Assembly (NCBI GenBank): GCA_964471235.1
Contig: CAYYGL010000021.1
Location: 1-36,896 of the forward strand
Length of the DNA: 36,896 nt
Origin: CAYYGL01 sp964471235
GTDB lineage: Bacteria > Calditrichota > Calditrichia > RBG-13-44-9 > J075
Reading direction: 5' to 3'
Of this stretch, positions 8,801 through 17,874 are shown in pieces. A program made the position numbers and the translations under genes. Under the pieces are notes generated by a model. That model saw only the letters and a program-made list of their open reading frames with translations. It did no database searches and had not been told where the DNA came from. Numbering within the stretch: the first letter of the stretch is position 1; every line of letters starts with the position of its first letter.

Positions 8801-9574
8801 TTATAGCAAAACCTGCACCAATAACATCAAACAGAAGCCCAGGGTAAACGACCAGGCGATTCGCAGCGGGGTTTCGCTATCCAGCGCCTCGGGAATAATT
8901 TCCAGCAAAATCAAGAAGATCATTGCCCCGGCGGCAAACCCCATTAGAATGGGCATTAAAGGTTGAAAGAACCAGGAAGCCAGGCCGGCAGGCAGGGCGG
9001 CTAACGGTTGCGGCAGACTGGTTAAAAAAGCTGCCCAGAAACTTTTGTGGATGCTGGCACCTTCAGACCGCAGGGGAATCCCTACCGCCAATCCTTCCGG
9101 TATATTGTGAATCGCTATTGCTAATGCAATATAGGTGCCCAAGTTACCGGCATACACCGCCTCGGAGGCAAACCCCACTCCAACGGCGACCCCCTCGGGA
9201 ATGCTGTGCACCGACATGGTAAGAAAAATCAGAATCTCCTTACGAGTGCCCCAGCGCTGCCAGTGGGCTTGTGCCAGGCGTTGAGGAGACAAAAAATAAT
9301 CCGCCCCCCATAAAAAAGTTGCGCCTAACAAAATCCCCCCCATCACCGGGATGACTTCTGAGAGGGTTAATTCATGAGCCCCCAGGGTAAGCCCTGGAAG
9401 AATGAGATTATACACCGAAGCGGCGAACATCAATCCGCCGGTTAGCCCGTACCCGATTCCAGTGTGCTTTTTCAAATCTACTCGACGAAACAATAACGGC
9501 AGGACCCCTAAACCACACGCCACACTGGCTAAAATACCGGCAACAAAACTTTTGGTAAGAACTTCATACGGCAT
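8801..9574 (-). CDS. ZIP-family divalent metal transporter
   Basis: The product has 257 residues and about eight hydrophobic helices. Two signature segments of the ZIP family stand out: HSIPEGVAVG (H123, E127) and HNIPEGLAVG (H156, E160), on the adjacent helices that form the binuclear metal site. Family members move Zn, Fe or Mn into the cytoplasm. The substrate cannot be told from sequence. It ends about 80 nt upstream of the response-regulator gene on the same strand. Given the haem-rich neighbourhood, iron supply is a reasonable guess and no more than that. The length is normal for the short GufA/ZupT-like branch. Confidence 0.92.
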   Translation of the reverse strand: MPYEVLTKSFVAGILASVACGLGVLPLLFRRVDLKKHTGIGYGLTGGLMFAASVYNLILPGLTLGAHELTLSEVIPVMGGILLGATFLWGADYFLSPQRLAQAHWQRWGTRKEILIFLTMSVHSIPEGVAVGVGFASEAVYAGNLGTYIALAIAIHNIPEGLAVGIPLRSEGASIHKSFWAAFLTSLPQPLAALPAGLASWFFQPLMPILMGFAAGAMIFLILLEIIPEALDSETPLRIAWSFTLGFCLMLLVQVLL

Positions 9575-9809
9575 TGAGAATAGTCACTTATTTCGATCCA
9601 TCAGAGCATAGTTTATCATTATAAGAAATGAATTCCAATCAAAATTGTAATGATTTACCTCACATCCATGCGGTTTCCTACTGCCTTGCGATGTACCGGA
9701 ACGATTTGGGGAGTCAATTGAGTTGTCGGACCTTTCTCTGTCTATCCTGTTCAGGATTTGACACTTATTGGCATGCGGATCCATTGGAGGAGGTAAAGAT
9801 ACTTCACTG

Positions 9810-10649
9810 TTAAAAAGCAATTGCCATCCCCAACAGGTTCTCCCGGATTGACAATGTTATCCGCACTCGTTGGCGCGGACCGGGATGTCGCCGCTCAAAC
9901 AGGATATGGGCAATATAATACCCCATTACCCCGCCCACAAATACATCGGACGCCCAGTGCTCCCGGCTTTCCATTCGCTGCAAAGCAACAGAGACAGCAA
10001 ACGAATACGCCGGTATTTTCACCCACCACCTGGGATACTGGTCGGATAACACTGTTGCCATGGCATAGACACTGGCTGTATGCAAAGACGGCAGGGAGAT
10101 GTGGGGATGTTGGGTCTGAAAATGAAACAGGTCAAATCGATGAGGTCCTTCATTGGTAAAAGGTCTGGCTCGACCCAATACCATCTTCATTCCACTGACG
10201 GATAGGAAAGTAAAAAATTCTGCCTCTACCAACAGCCCGGCAGTTTGCCACATTTTTGTATCCCCTTTAAAAAGGGCAACGGATCCCAGAACAGCTGTAA
10301 CTCCTGCCACGTATATCGCACTGCCTGCCTGGTTATATACATTTCCGATATCCGCTAAATGATGAGCAACAGAGATGGGAAACCGACGTTCCTCCCGGGC
10401 ATATTCTTCATCGATGGGTTGATCCCCTTTCCAGATTAACAGGGCGGGCACACTCGTAATTCCCAGGAAGACAAGTTGGTTGCGGGGAAACGATCGAAAT
10501 GGGGTGCTTACCAAAGCCCCAAAGTCTTTGGCAACGTCTCTAACATGAATATGGAAAGATAAATGCCTGGTATGGGTGGGGGTGGATTGAGCGGACAGAC
10601 ATGAGATGAGAAGAACAAGCGGAAGCAAACATTTACCAGATAATTTCAT
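9810..10649 (-). CDS. PAP2-family membrane-associated phosphatase
   Basis: The three catalytic motifs of the PAP2/phosphatidic-acid-phosphatase superfamily are present (numbering from an ATG two codons upstream): KMVLGRARP at 157-165, PSLH at 189-192 in place of the commoner PSGH, and R227-x5-H233-x3-D237. An N-terminal hydrophobic stretch ending in CLSAQ resembles a signal peptide. Further hydrophobic segments (about 60-76, 112-130, 143-156, 238-252) suggest several membrane helices. Family members dephosphorylate lipid phosphates such as undecaprenyl pyrophosphate, phosphatidate or lipid A. The ATG at 10649 is preferred to 10655 because an AAGAG element lies 6 nt upstream of it. The gene lies downstream of the Omp85 gene across a 300-bp gap with hairpins, so it may have its own promoter. 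Confidence 0.88.
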   Translation of the reverse strand: MKLSGKCLLPLVLLISCLSAQSTPTHTRHLSFHIHVRDVAKDFGALVSTPFRSFPRNQLVFLGITSVPALLIWKGDQPIDEEYAREERRFPISVAHHLADIGNVYNQAGSAIYVAGVTAVLGSVALFKGDTKMWQTAGLLVEAEFFTFLSVSGMKMVLGRARPFTNEGPHRFDLFHFQTQHPHISLPSLHTASVYAMATVLSDQYPRWWVKIPAYSFAVSVALQRMESREHWASDVFVGGVMGYYIAHILFERRHPGPRQRVRITLSIRENLLGMAIAF

Positions 10650-10952
10650 TACCATCTCTTGGGTAAGGATCGAACAACTGTAAATGAGCGCGGGGGTGTC
10701 AGGGGTTCTAAAACCCCCTTAAAGCAATCTGCCCCTACCGAAAATCGGAAGGGGCAGATATGGCACCAGGGGAAAAAAATTAAATACGCCGTAATAATAA
10801 TACTTAAATTATTTCTGCACAACTGTCGGAGCAAACATTAGAGAATTCTAATGGTACCTGTGGTGCAACCCCGAAACATCATTGGACATATCTGCCTCTC
10901 AACAGACTGCCTTTCAGCGCCCCGGGACATCGCCTCAGGCATTCCGGTAATA
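10650..10952. other. Intergenic region with two hairpins, no gene seen
   Basis: It lies between the Omp85 gene and the PAP2 gene. It contains a small hairpin (GGGGTT at 10702-10707 against AACCCC at 10712-10717) and a longer two-part hairpin at 10728-10758. No open frame here has a coding look. The PAP2 promoter must lie in this stretch if the gene is transcribed separately, but no convincing -35/-10 pair was found. Confidence 0.6.
10728..10758. terminator. Two-part perfect hairpin, possible terminator or repeat element
   Basis: The outer stem TCTGCCCC (10728-10735) pairs with GGGGCAGA (10751-10758). The inner stem CCGA (10738-10741) pairs with TCGG (10745-10748) around AAA. Neither side has a good T-run, so intrinsic termination is only a possibility. 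A dispersed palindromic repeat is equally likely. Confidence 0.45.
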
Positions 10953-12272
10953 CTAAAAAGTATGCCCCAGGGAGAAATGCAAGTGAAATTCGCCTACCGG
11001 CTGGGGATAGGCAAAATCCATTCGCAACAGCCCCACAATAGGCAATTTGATTCGCAATCCGAAACCGATGCCGCTTTTTAATTTCGCGGTATCAAATGAA
11101 TTCGGTGAATTCCAGGCATAACCGACATCATAAAACAGTACCCCGGTGATGGGGCTTCTCTCTTTTAAGCGAGCCGAAAGCGGAAACCGCAGTTCTGCGC
11201 TTCCCAGAAAAAGATTGGCAGCATAACCGGGCGGTGTCAGTCCCCGGTCCCGATAACCGCGAAGGGAGTTGGGACCCCCCAGGTAAAATTTCTCATAAAA
11301 CGGGGCATTGTCACTGGTGTGCCCCCACTTAACCCGAACCGCCCCGATTAGCTGCCGGTAAAGGGGGTGATAGCGCCGGATGTCGATGGTGAAGCGGATA
11401 TAATCGGTAAAGCTGCCCAGTTGTTTGGCGGATTGCTCGAACGCCACACTGCCCCACCAGCCCCGGGAAGGAGAACGTTTGCGATCACGAGTATCAGCAC
11501 TTAGAGCGATGATATAGCGTCGAATATCCCGTTTTCCGGAAAATTTATCCAGGTATTCCGGGGCAGGGATTTTCTCGCCATCATCCTCAGCGGTGAGGAC
11601 ATTCTCGGCGTCATAGGTTTGAGCAACCCAGGCGAGGGAAAAAAAACGGGGAATACCGCTATTGCCGCTCAGGCGAATCATAAACTCGTCGTCACGAACA
11701 TTCTGCCGAAATTCAGCCGTATCCGACAAAAAGTGCACAAAGTCCCGGTTAAATCCACTGATCTGAAATCGCAGATCATATTCACTGTTCCACAGAAAAG
11801 GGCGAATGTATTCAAAACGAGTGCCGCTTACCCGATCGCCTATCAGCAACTCGGCACCCATAATGTTGCCCCTTCCAAAAATGTTATCAAACCGGATTCC
11901 CAGGGGGCTGATATACCAGCCGTCCAATTCATTAAACCCGCTTTTAAATTGCAAAAACGGCCAATGACGCTCCCTGATTTTAACCTGCACCCGGGCATGC
12001 CCTTTCTCTTCCCCGGGTAAAATTAACACATTCACATCTTTAAAAAAATTAGTGGATTGAAGACGCTGTTTCCCGGCTTCCAACTGCTCCCGGGTAATTG
12101 CCTGACCCTCCCGGATATCCAGGTAATTCCGAATTACCGATGTGCGGGTTTTGGTGTTTCCGTAATATTCTATCGAATCCACTACCAGGGAACGTTCTGA
12201 CTGAGCATATCCCGTTCCCCAAAAAATGAGAAGAAAAAATACCAGGTAAGATCGCTCTGAAATCCACTTCAT
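10953..12272 (-). CDS. Omp85/BamA-TamA-family outer-membrane protein with one POTRA domain
   Basis: The product has 439 residues: a signal peptide (about 1-23, ending GTGYAQ), a single POTRA-like domain (about 28-105, starting VDSIEYYGNTKT) and a 16-strand-type barrel. The barrel contains the family signature GGPNSLRGYRDRG (lid-loop RGY motif) and ends in the aromatic F expected for outer-membrane insertion. Full BamA has five POTRA domains and TamA three, so this is a reduced member closer to one-POTRA surface-antigen proteins. Such proteins insert or secrete other outer-membrane or surface proteins. It could help place outer-membrane partners of the nearby cytochromes, but nothing in the sequence ties them together. 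A lipoprotein gene upstream on the same strand is separated from it by a terminator-like hairpin. Confidence 0.88.
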   Translation of the reverse strand: MKWISERSYLVFFLLIFWGTGYAQSERSLVVDSIEYYGNTKTRTSVIRNYLDIREGQAITREQLEAGKQRLQSTNFFKDVNVLILPGEEKGHARVQVKIRERHWPFLQFKSGFNELDGWYISPLGIRFDNIFGRGNIMGAELLIGDRVSGTRFEYIRPFLWNSEYDLRFQISGFNRDFVHFLSDTAEFRQNVRDDEFMIRLSGNSGIPRFFSLAWVAQTYDAENVLTAEDDGEKIPAPEYLDKFSGKRDIRRYIIALSADTRDRKRSPSRGWWGSVAFEQSAKQLGSFTDYIRFTIDIRRYHPLYRQLIGAVRVKWGHTSDNAPFYEKFYLGGPNSLRGYRDRGLTPPGYAANLFLGSAELRFPLSARLKERSPITGVLFYDVGYAWNSPNSFDTAKLKSGIGFGLRIKLPIVGLLRMDFAYPQPVGEFHLHFSLGHTF

Positions 12273-12386
12273 AAGTTATTCATAAGTTGAGAATTAGCAT
12301 CACTTGTTATTTGCCCGTTTGCGGTAATGAATTTATGCGCTTTCCCCTGTTTTATCAAGGAAAAAGCTTTTTGGCGCTAAAAATTT

Positions 12387-12421
12387 GATGGGAGCAGCCT
12401 TCGCAAATAGCTGCTCCCATC
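12387..12421 (-). terminator. Intrinsic terminator after the lipoprotein gene
   Basis: A perfect 12-bp stem (GATGGGAGCAGC at 12387-12398 with its complement at 12410-12421) has an 11-nt loop. On the minus strand it is followed by AAATTTTTAG. It lies about 42 nt after the lipoprotein stop codon at 12463. Confidence 0.8.
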
Positions 12422-12462
12422 GTTCCGGGGTGAGGGGAGTTATTTAGAATTCTGTTCCTCGA

Positions 12463-13920
12463 TTAATACCCACTTACCGTTGCCGCATTGCCACTGTTAT
12501 CTTCCACAGTGATTTCTCCGCCGGCGGTAAACGTGATATTGTAAGTCACATTGTTTTCAGTGATACTGCCCTTACCGCTGCCGTCGCCGTTAAAGAAGAT
12601 ATGGATGACCAGGATGGGCGGATCCCCGTTCTGATAAGCGTCAAACGATTCATAAACATTTGCCCACAGTTCTCCGCTGCCGTCATTGTACTCAACGGCA
12701 TTAAAGAGAACATACAAACCTTCCACGGTGGTGTGTTCGCCTTCAATTTCCTTGTACCCCTCATGATAGGTAATCAAGAAATGGCTTTGACCATCATTGC
12801 TGGTTTGCACGTCGAATTCTTCCCGCCACAGGTCGTCATCCCCCCGGTAACGGGCGACTTCTACCCGGGCAGTATCCAAAGAACCGTTTTTGAAGAACAC
12901 TTTTCGGGTAACCAGGGCGTTGCTGCTGGAATCGGTGGGATTCAGAACGAATTCGGCAGCTTCTTCCACCCGGTCTAATGTGGGATGATTGGCAAAAACG
13001 ATATTGCGGGTAATGGCGGCATGGTTGTCGTCTTCTAACAGATCGAACATCCCGGAGACAGTGGTGCCGTCACGCCAAACTTCCTGATACTCGCCGGTAA
13101 AATCATTATAAAAGTTGACATCGCTGGTACGGAAGGTGCCATCCCGGTAATCGGTGCGCTCACTGATCGAACCGCTGCCATCCGGGTTAAATTCGGCATG
13201 CTGCTGCAAACTTTGCAATTCGGTTTGATCGCCATAGACCACATTATTATCCGCGATAGCGCCAATCACTTCATTGGAAGAATCATCCCAGGCAGTGGCG
13301 GTTATCAAACCATGAACTTGCTCGACAAAGAAATTGGGTTCAAACAGGCTCAGTTTTTCAACCGCCAATAAACGGTCGTCGCTGTCATCATCTAAGTTGG
13401 ACCCCAAATTGGCGCGAATTTCGGTAGAGTCATAAGTTAATTGCACCTGAGGGGGGAATTGATAGATGGTTTCATACAAGCGAGCGTTGCCGGTGACAGG
13501 ATCATACCAGAGCGCCCGACGCCCCGCAGTGCCGGAAATGGAATCGACCCACTCCTGAAAAAAGATTAACGAATCCGACGTGGTGCGCTGAAAAGCAGTC
13601 TTGCTTTTGACCAACGCCGAAACAATCTTCTTCATCCGCTGATTTTCCTGGCGGATTTCCGGCATGGAGTTAATCATCCCTTCCTGATCCTCCAGGAACG
13701 GCTTCTTACCGGAAACCAGGTCGGTAAATTGTCCCTGGGTGTTCACGGTATTCAGCATTTGCCAACTGGCTTTGGTAGCAGCCTTGCTCTCCTGGCTGAG
13801 TTGGAGTTGGTTGTCGTTCCCATCATTACCGGGACCGGTGGTATTGTTCTCACAGCTACTGAGGAACATCCCCACCATCAACAAACTCAGTAACATCACC
13901 ATTGAACGAAAAAATTTCAT
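12463..13920 (-). CDS. Large lipoprotein of unknown function
   Basis: The product has 485 residues from the ATG at 13920, chosen because a perfect AGGAGG lies 7 nt upstream; an open frame extends further up but lacks such a site. The signal peptide ends in the lipobox LSSC, so C23 should be lipidated, and an N/T/G/D-rich linker follows. The rest has no recognised domain. It is rich in D, N, G, S and T and alternates short hydrophobic strands with turns (motifs such as NPDGSGS, YRDGTF, NGDGSGKG), which suggests a repetitive beta fold. There are no further cysteines after the lipobox in the mature chain, so it is not a haem protein. It has a strong ribosome site and its own terminator, so it is probably an abundant single-gene transcript. 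Its role is unknown. Confidence 0.85.
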   Translation of the reverse strand: MKFFRSMVMLLSLLMVGMFLSSCENNTTGPGNDGNDNQLQLSQESKAATKASWQMLNTVNTQGQFTDLVSGKKPFLEDQEGMINSMPEIRQENQRMKKIVSALVKSKTAFQRTTSDSLIFFQEWVDSISGTAGRRALWYDPVTGNARLYETIYQFPPQVQLTYDSTEIRANLGSNLDDDSDDRLLAVEKLSLFEPNFFVEQVHGLITATAWDDSSNEVIGAIADNNVVYGDQTELQSLQQHAEFNPDGSGSISERTDYRDGTFRTSDVNFYNDFTGEYQEVWRDGTTVSGMFDLLEDDNHAAITRNIVFANHPTLDRVEEAAEFVLNPTDSSSNALVTRKVFFKNGSLDTARVEVARYRGDDDLWREEFDVQTSNDGQSHFLITYHEGYKEIEGEHTTVEGLYVLFNAVEYNDGSGELWANVYESFDAYQNGDPPILVIHIFFNGDGSGKGSITENNVTYNITFTAGGEITVEDNSGNAATVSGY

Positions 13921-14310
13921 GATACAACCTCCTGAATAATTGTGGAACATGATACGGTTTCCAAACCGCTTAACTATCATTGCTGTGTTAACGCTGCCAA
14001 ATAGGAGGTCATAAACCGTGCCAGTTATTCATGACAGGTCGTATCTGCATGAAATATGGGTGTTTACAAAAAATTAACCGGCGAAGACGATAAATTGATT
14101 TCCCGGAAAGAGTGTGACGCTCCACAACAGGTGTGAAAATGGCACCACAGCTTGGCGGTATGCAACGGAATTAAATTATTCTTTCCGACCCAATCAAAAA
14201 TTGTGTATTTTTTCCGGTAGTTATCGAAGGCGGACAACAGAAGCGCTTCCACAGGAAAGAGTGTTTCCGGATACATCTCCGCCGATTAAAAATGTTGAGG
14301 TAAACTCGAT
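13921..14310. other. Divergent intergenic region between the lipoprotein gene and tsaB
   Basis: This 390-bp stretch separates two genes transcribed away from each other, so promoters for both must lie here. Apart from the AGGAGG of the lipoprotein gene (minus strand) and a GAGG before the tsaB TTG, no convincing promoter pair, repeat or coding frame was seen. Confidence 0.6.
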
Positions 14311-15042
14311 TTGAAAACCAATTTGCAACCGATGAAGGCAGCCATGCCCGGAACCGAAGAACAGAAAGTCGTTTATTTATTGGGAATTGAGAGCAGTGGA
14401 ATTACCTGCGGTGCTGCCATTAGCCGGAACGGGCAGGTGCTGGGGGAGGTGTCGTTAAATCTCAAAAATATCCACTCGGAAAAGCTGGCACCTCTAATCG
14501 GAGATTTGGTGAGTACCCTTCGGTTAACAACCCAGGACCTTCACGGCATTGTGCTCTCCGCCGGACCGGGGTCATTTACCGGGCTGCGGATTGGCTACAG
14601 CATTGCCAAGGGCATGGCAGCGGCTTTGCAAATTCCCATCGTGGAGGTGCCCACACTGGATATCTGGGCTTATCAAGCCGGGGAGCAGGCATTGCCCGTT
14701 CTACCGGTAATTGACGCCCACCGGGGGGAGATTTTCTGTGCGATCTACCGCTGGGCGGATGGGCAACTCCGGCAGGAGGGCAACTATCAGCTTCTGCAAC
14801 CGGAGATGCTCCGAAAATTTCTCCGAAAACCGGTAGTGCTAACCGGCGGTGATGCCCCGAAACTTTTTCCCACGCTATTGCCGTTTTTGCCGAAAGGCTC
14901 CCTATTGCTGAATCACCCTGCAGCCTATCTCCACCCCTGGGCATTGCTATCCCTGGGGTATGAGAAATTTCAGCGGGGGGAATTTGCCGACACCGCCGGG
15001 TGTGAACCCATGTATATGCGGGCATTTCGGGGGGTGCCATGA
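14311..15042 (+). CDS. tsaB: tRNA threonylcarbamoyladenosine biosynthesis protein TsaB
   Basis: The product is a 243-residue member of the ASKHA-fold TsaB/YeaZ family. It begins with the typical LLGIESSG strand-turn near residue 24 and contains SAGPGSFTGLRIG at about 88-100, the most conserved segment of the family. TsaB scaffolds TsaD and TsaE in making t6A37 in tRNAs that read ANN codons. The start is uncertain. The TTG at 14311 has GAGG 10 nt upstream. ATG 14332 and ATG 14344 (AAGG 6 nt upstream) are alternatives, and the last would remove an unusual N-terminal extension. The stop overlaps the rimI start in an ATGA, a common pairing in bacteria. Confidence 0.95.
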   Translation: MKTNLQPMKAAMPGTEEQKVVYLLGIESSGITCGAAISRNGQVLGEVSLNLKNIHSEKLAPLIGDLVSTLRLTTQDLHGIVLSAGPGSFTGLRIGYSIAKGMAAALQIPIVEVPTLDIWAYQAGEQALPVLPVIDAHRGEIFCAIYRWADGQLRQEGNYQLLQPEMLRKFLRKPVVLTGGDAPKLFPTLLPFLPKGSLLLNHPAAYLHPWALLSLGYEKFQRGEFADTAGCEPMYMRAFRGVP

Positions 15043-15485
15043 GGGAAGGTACGCCAATTATCCGTCCCATGCGGGAAGACGACCTGGATACCGTGATGAC
15101 CATTGAGAAACAGGTGTTTCAGGACCCGTGGTCGCGGCGCAGTTATATGTTCGAGATTTACAGCAACCGTTATTCCTTGCCGTTGGTATTGGTACTGAAC
15201 GGGGAAATCATCGGCCATGCGGTGGTATGGCTGTTATTTGAGGAATATCATATCGCCACCATTGCCATTGCCCCGCAGCACCAGGGAAAGGGATGGGGGA
15301 GATTTTTTCTGAATGCCCTGTTAAGCATGGCAGATGGGGCGGATTTTGCGATTCTGGAAGTCCGCAGGGGAAATCGCAAGGCCATCCGGCTTTACGAAAA
15401 AATGGGGTTTTATATGAACGGCATTCGCCGCCAATATTACCAGGATGGGGAGGATGCCCTGGTAATGCGCAAAGATTTCACCTGA
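15039..15485 (+). CDS. rimI: Ribosomal-protein-alanine N-acetyltransferase RimI
   Basis: The product is a 148-residue GNAT-fold acetyltransferase. The acetyl-CoA-binding loop is visible as QHQGKGWG at about residues 80-87. The C-terminal segment has the RimI-type pattern NRKAIRLYEKMGF followed by RRQYY. RimI acetylates the N-terminal alanine of ribosomal protein S18, and in several lineages the enzyme acts more broadly on protein N-termini. The start overlaps the tsaB stop by 4 nt (ATGA), so the two are translationally coupled. The call rests on this tsaB-rimI pairing as well as on the motifs. Confidence 0.9.
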   Translation: MREGTPIIRPMREDDLDTVMTIEKQVFQDPWSRRSYMFEIYSNRYSLPLVLVLNGEIIGHAVVWLLFEEYHIATIAIAPQHQGKGWGRFFLNALLSMADGADFAILEVRRGNRKAIRLYEKMGFYMNGIRRQYYQDGEDALVMRKDFT

Positions 15486-15510
15486 ACAACATAATTTAAC
15501 AGGAGTGGAA

Positions 15511-16719
15511 ATGATTTCAATACAAACGGCATTGGAACTGGTTCAAAAGAACCTTCCTGAGCGTCAATCGACAATTCTCCCCCTGGAAAAGGCGTTTGGG
15601 AAGATCATCAGTGAAAAGGTAATATCCCGGGAGCCTTCTCCCCGGTATACCAACAGCGCCATGGACGGCTTTGCGGTGCGTTGGGAAGACGTGCAGCACG
15701 CCGGACAGGACCAACCGGTGAGTCTGCGGGTGGTGGGAGAAAGCCAGGCGGGAATTCCTTACGACAAGCCATTGCAACCGGGAGAGGCAATTCGCATCAG
15801 CACCGGGGGGATGCTTTGTGAGGGCGCTGACACCATCGTGCCGGTGGAGGAAACCGAGCCGGAAGGGGATACCGTACGGGTGCTCAGGGTGTTTAAAAAA
15901 CATCAGCATGTGCGTTTCCAGGGAGAGGAATTTCCGGAAGGGGCGTTGTTGTTGAAGCAGGGCATGCGCTTATCCCCGCCCCATGTTGCCCTGTTAGCCG
16001 GGCAGGGGATTACCGACGTGCCGGTTTACAGAACGCCGAAAGTTTCCGTCATTGTCACCGGAACGGAATTGATGCCATATCATGCCGGAGAGATAGCTCC
16101 CTGGCAAATCCGGGAATCCAACGGCATAATGCTCCATGCAGCAGTGCACTTTTCCGGCGGCCAGGTGGTCTACCGGGATCAGGTGGGTGATGATTTTCAG
16201 GAGACCGTGGCAGCCGTTCGGCGGGCGCTGGAAATGTCAGATGTGATCATCTTCTCCGGCGGGGTGTCCGTCGGGAAACACGACCTTGTGAAAAGAGCCG
16301 CCGCAGAATGTGGTTTCGAAACAATCTTCTGGAAAGTGAAGCAAAAACCCGGCAAACCGTTGTTTTTTGCCCGCCACGAAAAAAAGTTATTCTTTGGGCT
16401 TCCCGGTAACCCGGTCTCGGCATACATGTGTTACACCTATTACCTTCACCCGTTGTTCACCTACCTGGGCGGCGGCGAATTTGCCCATCCTTACATCTCC
16501 GGAGAAGCCGGGGAGACCATCCGCAATAAAATTGCGCGGGCGCACCTGATGCGGGTTTCTCTAACTCATCGCGAGAACCTGCCGCCTTTGGTAACCTCCC
16601 TGCCCAAACAAGGCTCTCACATGCTCACCACCTTAACCGGCGCCGATGGATTTGTGGTATTGGAAGAAAACGAAAGCATTCCCAAAGGGGAGATGGTGCG
16701 GGTGTATACGCTTTCGTAA
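15511..16719 (+). CDS. moeA: Molybdopterin molybdenumtransferase MoeA
   Basis: The product has 402 residues from the ATG at 15511. AGGAG at 15501-15505 lies 5 nt upstream, which rules out the in-frame GTG at 15505. MoeA landmarks are present: NSAMDGFA near residues 48-55, the RISTGGM...GAD segment near 95-110, SGGVSVGKHD near 249-258 and GLPGNPVSA near 296-304. MoeA inserts molybdate into adenylated molybdopterin to give Mo cofactor. No other Mo-cofactor gene lies nearby. Its presence implies Mo- or W-dependent enzymes elsewhere in the genome, for example respiratory oxidoreductases that would suit the cytochrome-rich locus. It follows rimI by about 25 nt and is probably co-transcribed with it. 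Confidence 0.95.
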   Translation: MISIQTALELVQKNLPERQSTILPLEKAFGKIISEKVISREPSPRYTNSAMDGFAVRWEDVQHAGQDQPVSLRVVGESQAGIPYDKPLQPGEAIRISTGGMLCEGADTIVPVEETEPEGDTVRVLRVFKKHQHVRFQGEEFPEGALLLKQGMRLSPPHVALLAGQGITDVPVYRTPKVSVIVTGTELMPYHAGEIAPWQIRESNGIMLHAAVHFSGGQVVYRDQVGDDFQETVAAVRRALEMSDVIIFSGGVSVGKHDLVKRAAAECGFETIFWKVKQKPGKPLFFARHEKKLFFGLPGNPVSAYMCYTYYLHPLFTYLGGGEFAHPYISGEAGETIRNKIARAHLMRVSLTHRENLPPLVTSLPKQGSHMLTTLTGADGFVVLEENESIPKGEMVRVYTLS

Positions 16720-16808
16720 CCCGATGGGCTAAGCAGCCCCCGGGATTGGTGGGATGAACAACTTTAACAACAAAGCAGAATGTGAATTGAAACGGGAAAG
16801 GAACGAAC

Positions 16809-17033
16809 ATGCAAAAACGCTTCAGGGAATTGAAAGTGGGTGAAAAATTTCGGCTGGTCGGTAAAACGCTTCCGGGGCTTGATGAAACGACGGTGCTGGT
16901 CAAAATTCCGTTCATGCAAAATTTCTACACCACCACCGGCAACAAACGCAACGCCAAAATCCTGAACTCTCCCTCTAAAATGAATGACAAATTCACCTAC
17001 GTGGAAGAGGATCAAATGGTGGAAGTGGTTTAA
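16809..17033 (+). CDS. Small conserved-looking protein of unknown function
   Basis: The product has 74 residues from an ATG with AGGA 7 nt upstream. It is basic at the start (MQKRFRELKVGEKFRLVG) and acidic at the end (VEEDQMVEVV), without a signal peptide, membrane helix or cysteines. The beta-strand-like pattern (KFRLVGK, TVLVKIP, KFTYVEE) would suit a small barrel fold. It follows moeA by 90 nt and faces the lptB gene, which ends about 95 nt away on the other strand. I do not recognise the family. The good ribosome site and the coding-like composition make it a probable gene. Confidence 0.65.
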   Translation: MQKRFRELKVGEKFRLVGKTLPGLDETTVLVKIPFMQNFYTTTGNKRNAKILNSPSKMNDKFTYVEEDQMVEVV

Positions 17034-17126
17034 GAAAAACGTGCCACAATCCGGGGGGTTGGGATACTTCGTGAGATGCCCTGGCTGCCGAACCATAGCG
17101 CCCGACCTTGCCCCCGGCATTTCCCT

Positions 17127-17873
17127 TCAGCGGTGCAGACGAAATTTATCACCCAGGTAAAGTTTTCGTGCTTCCGGGTCATTGGCTAAAAATTCGCTGT
17201 CACCCTTTTTCAGCACTTTCCCTTCGAACATCAGGTACGCATGGTCGGTGATGGAAAGGGTTTCATGCACATTATGGTCGGTGATCAGGATGCCGATATT
17301 TTTGTTTTTGAGCTGCTGCACAATATTCTGGATATCCTGAACCGCAATGGGGTCAACGCCGGCGAATGGCTCATCCAACAGGATAAACCTGGGATTATTG
17401 ACCAGTGCCCGGGCAATTTCCGTACGCCGCCGCTCCCCGCCGGAAAGGTTATATCCCTTATTTTTGGCAAGATGGGAGATGCGCAGTTCCTCCATTAACG
17501 CCTGAGCGCGGCGTTTCCGTTCCTCACGGGGGAATTTGAGCGCTTCCATAATGGAAAGCAAATTCTCCTCCACGGTCATCTTCCGAAAGACCGATGCCTC
17601 CTGGGGAAGATAGGCAATTCCCCGGCGGGCGCGTTTATACATTGCCAGGTTGGTGACGTCTTCATCATCCAGAAAAATGTTCCCGGCATTGGGACGAATT
17701 AACCCGGTAATCATGTAAAAAGTAGTGGTCTTGCCGGCGCCGTTGGGTCCCAGTAATCCCACAATTTCCCCCTGAACCACTTCCAGGGAGACCCGGTCCA
17801 CCACGGTTCGTTTGCCGTATATCTTAACCAGTTTTTCCGCCCGCAAAATTGAGCGACCGCTTGCCTGTTCCAC
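17127..17873 (-). CDS. lptB: LPS export ABC transporter ATP-binding protein LptB
   Basis: The product is a 248-residue ABC ATPase with Walker A GPNGAGKTT (about residues 39-47), the LSGGERRR signature that is particular to LptB, Walker B FILLDEPFAGVD and the switch histidine in ILITDHNVHET. LptB drives LptFG to pull LPS out of the inner membrane into the LptC-LptA bridge. It starts with GTG, one nucleotide after the stop of the OstA-like gene, so it is the last gene of the operon. The partner permease genes lptF and lptG are not in this window, a common arrangement. Confidence 0.96.
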   Translation of the reverse strand: MEQASGRSILRAEKLVKIYGKRTVVDRVSLEVVQGEIVGLLGPNGAGKTTTFYMITGLIRPNAGNIFLDDEDVTNLAMYKRARRGIAYLPQEASVFRKMTVEENLLSIMEALKFPREERKRRAQALMEELRISHLAKNKGYNLSGGERRRTEIARALVNNPRFILLDEPFAGVDPIAVQDIQNIVQQLKNKNIGILITDHNVHETLSITDHAYLMFEGKVLKKGDSEFLANDPEARKLYLGDKFRLHR

Positions 17874-17874
17874 T

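Noticed and set aside
10659..10841. Short open frames on both strands in the Omp85-PAP2 gap
   Set aside because: They run through the hairpins, have no ribosome site and no coding-like composition.
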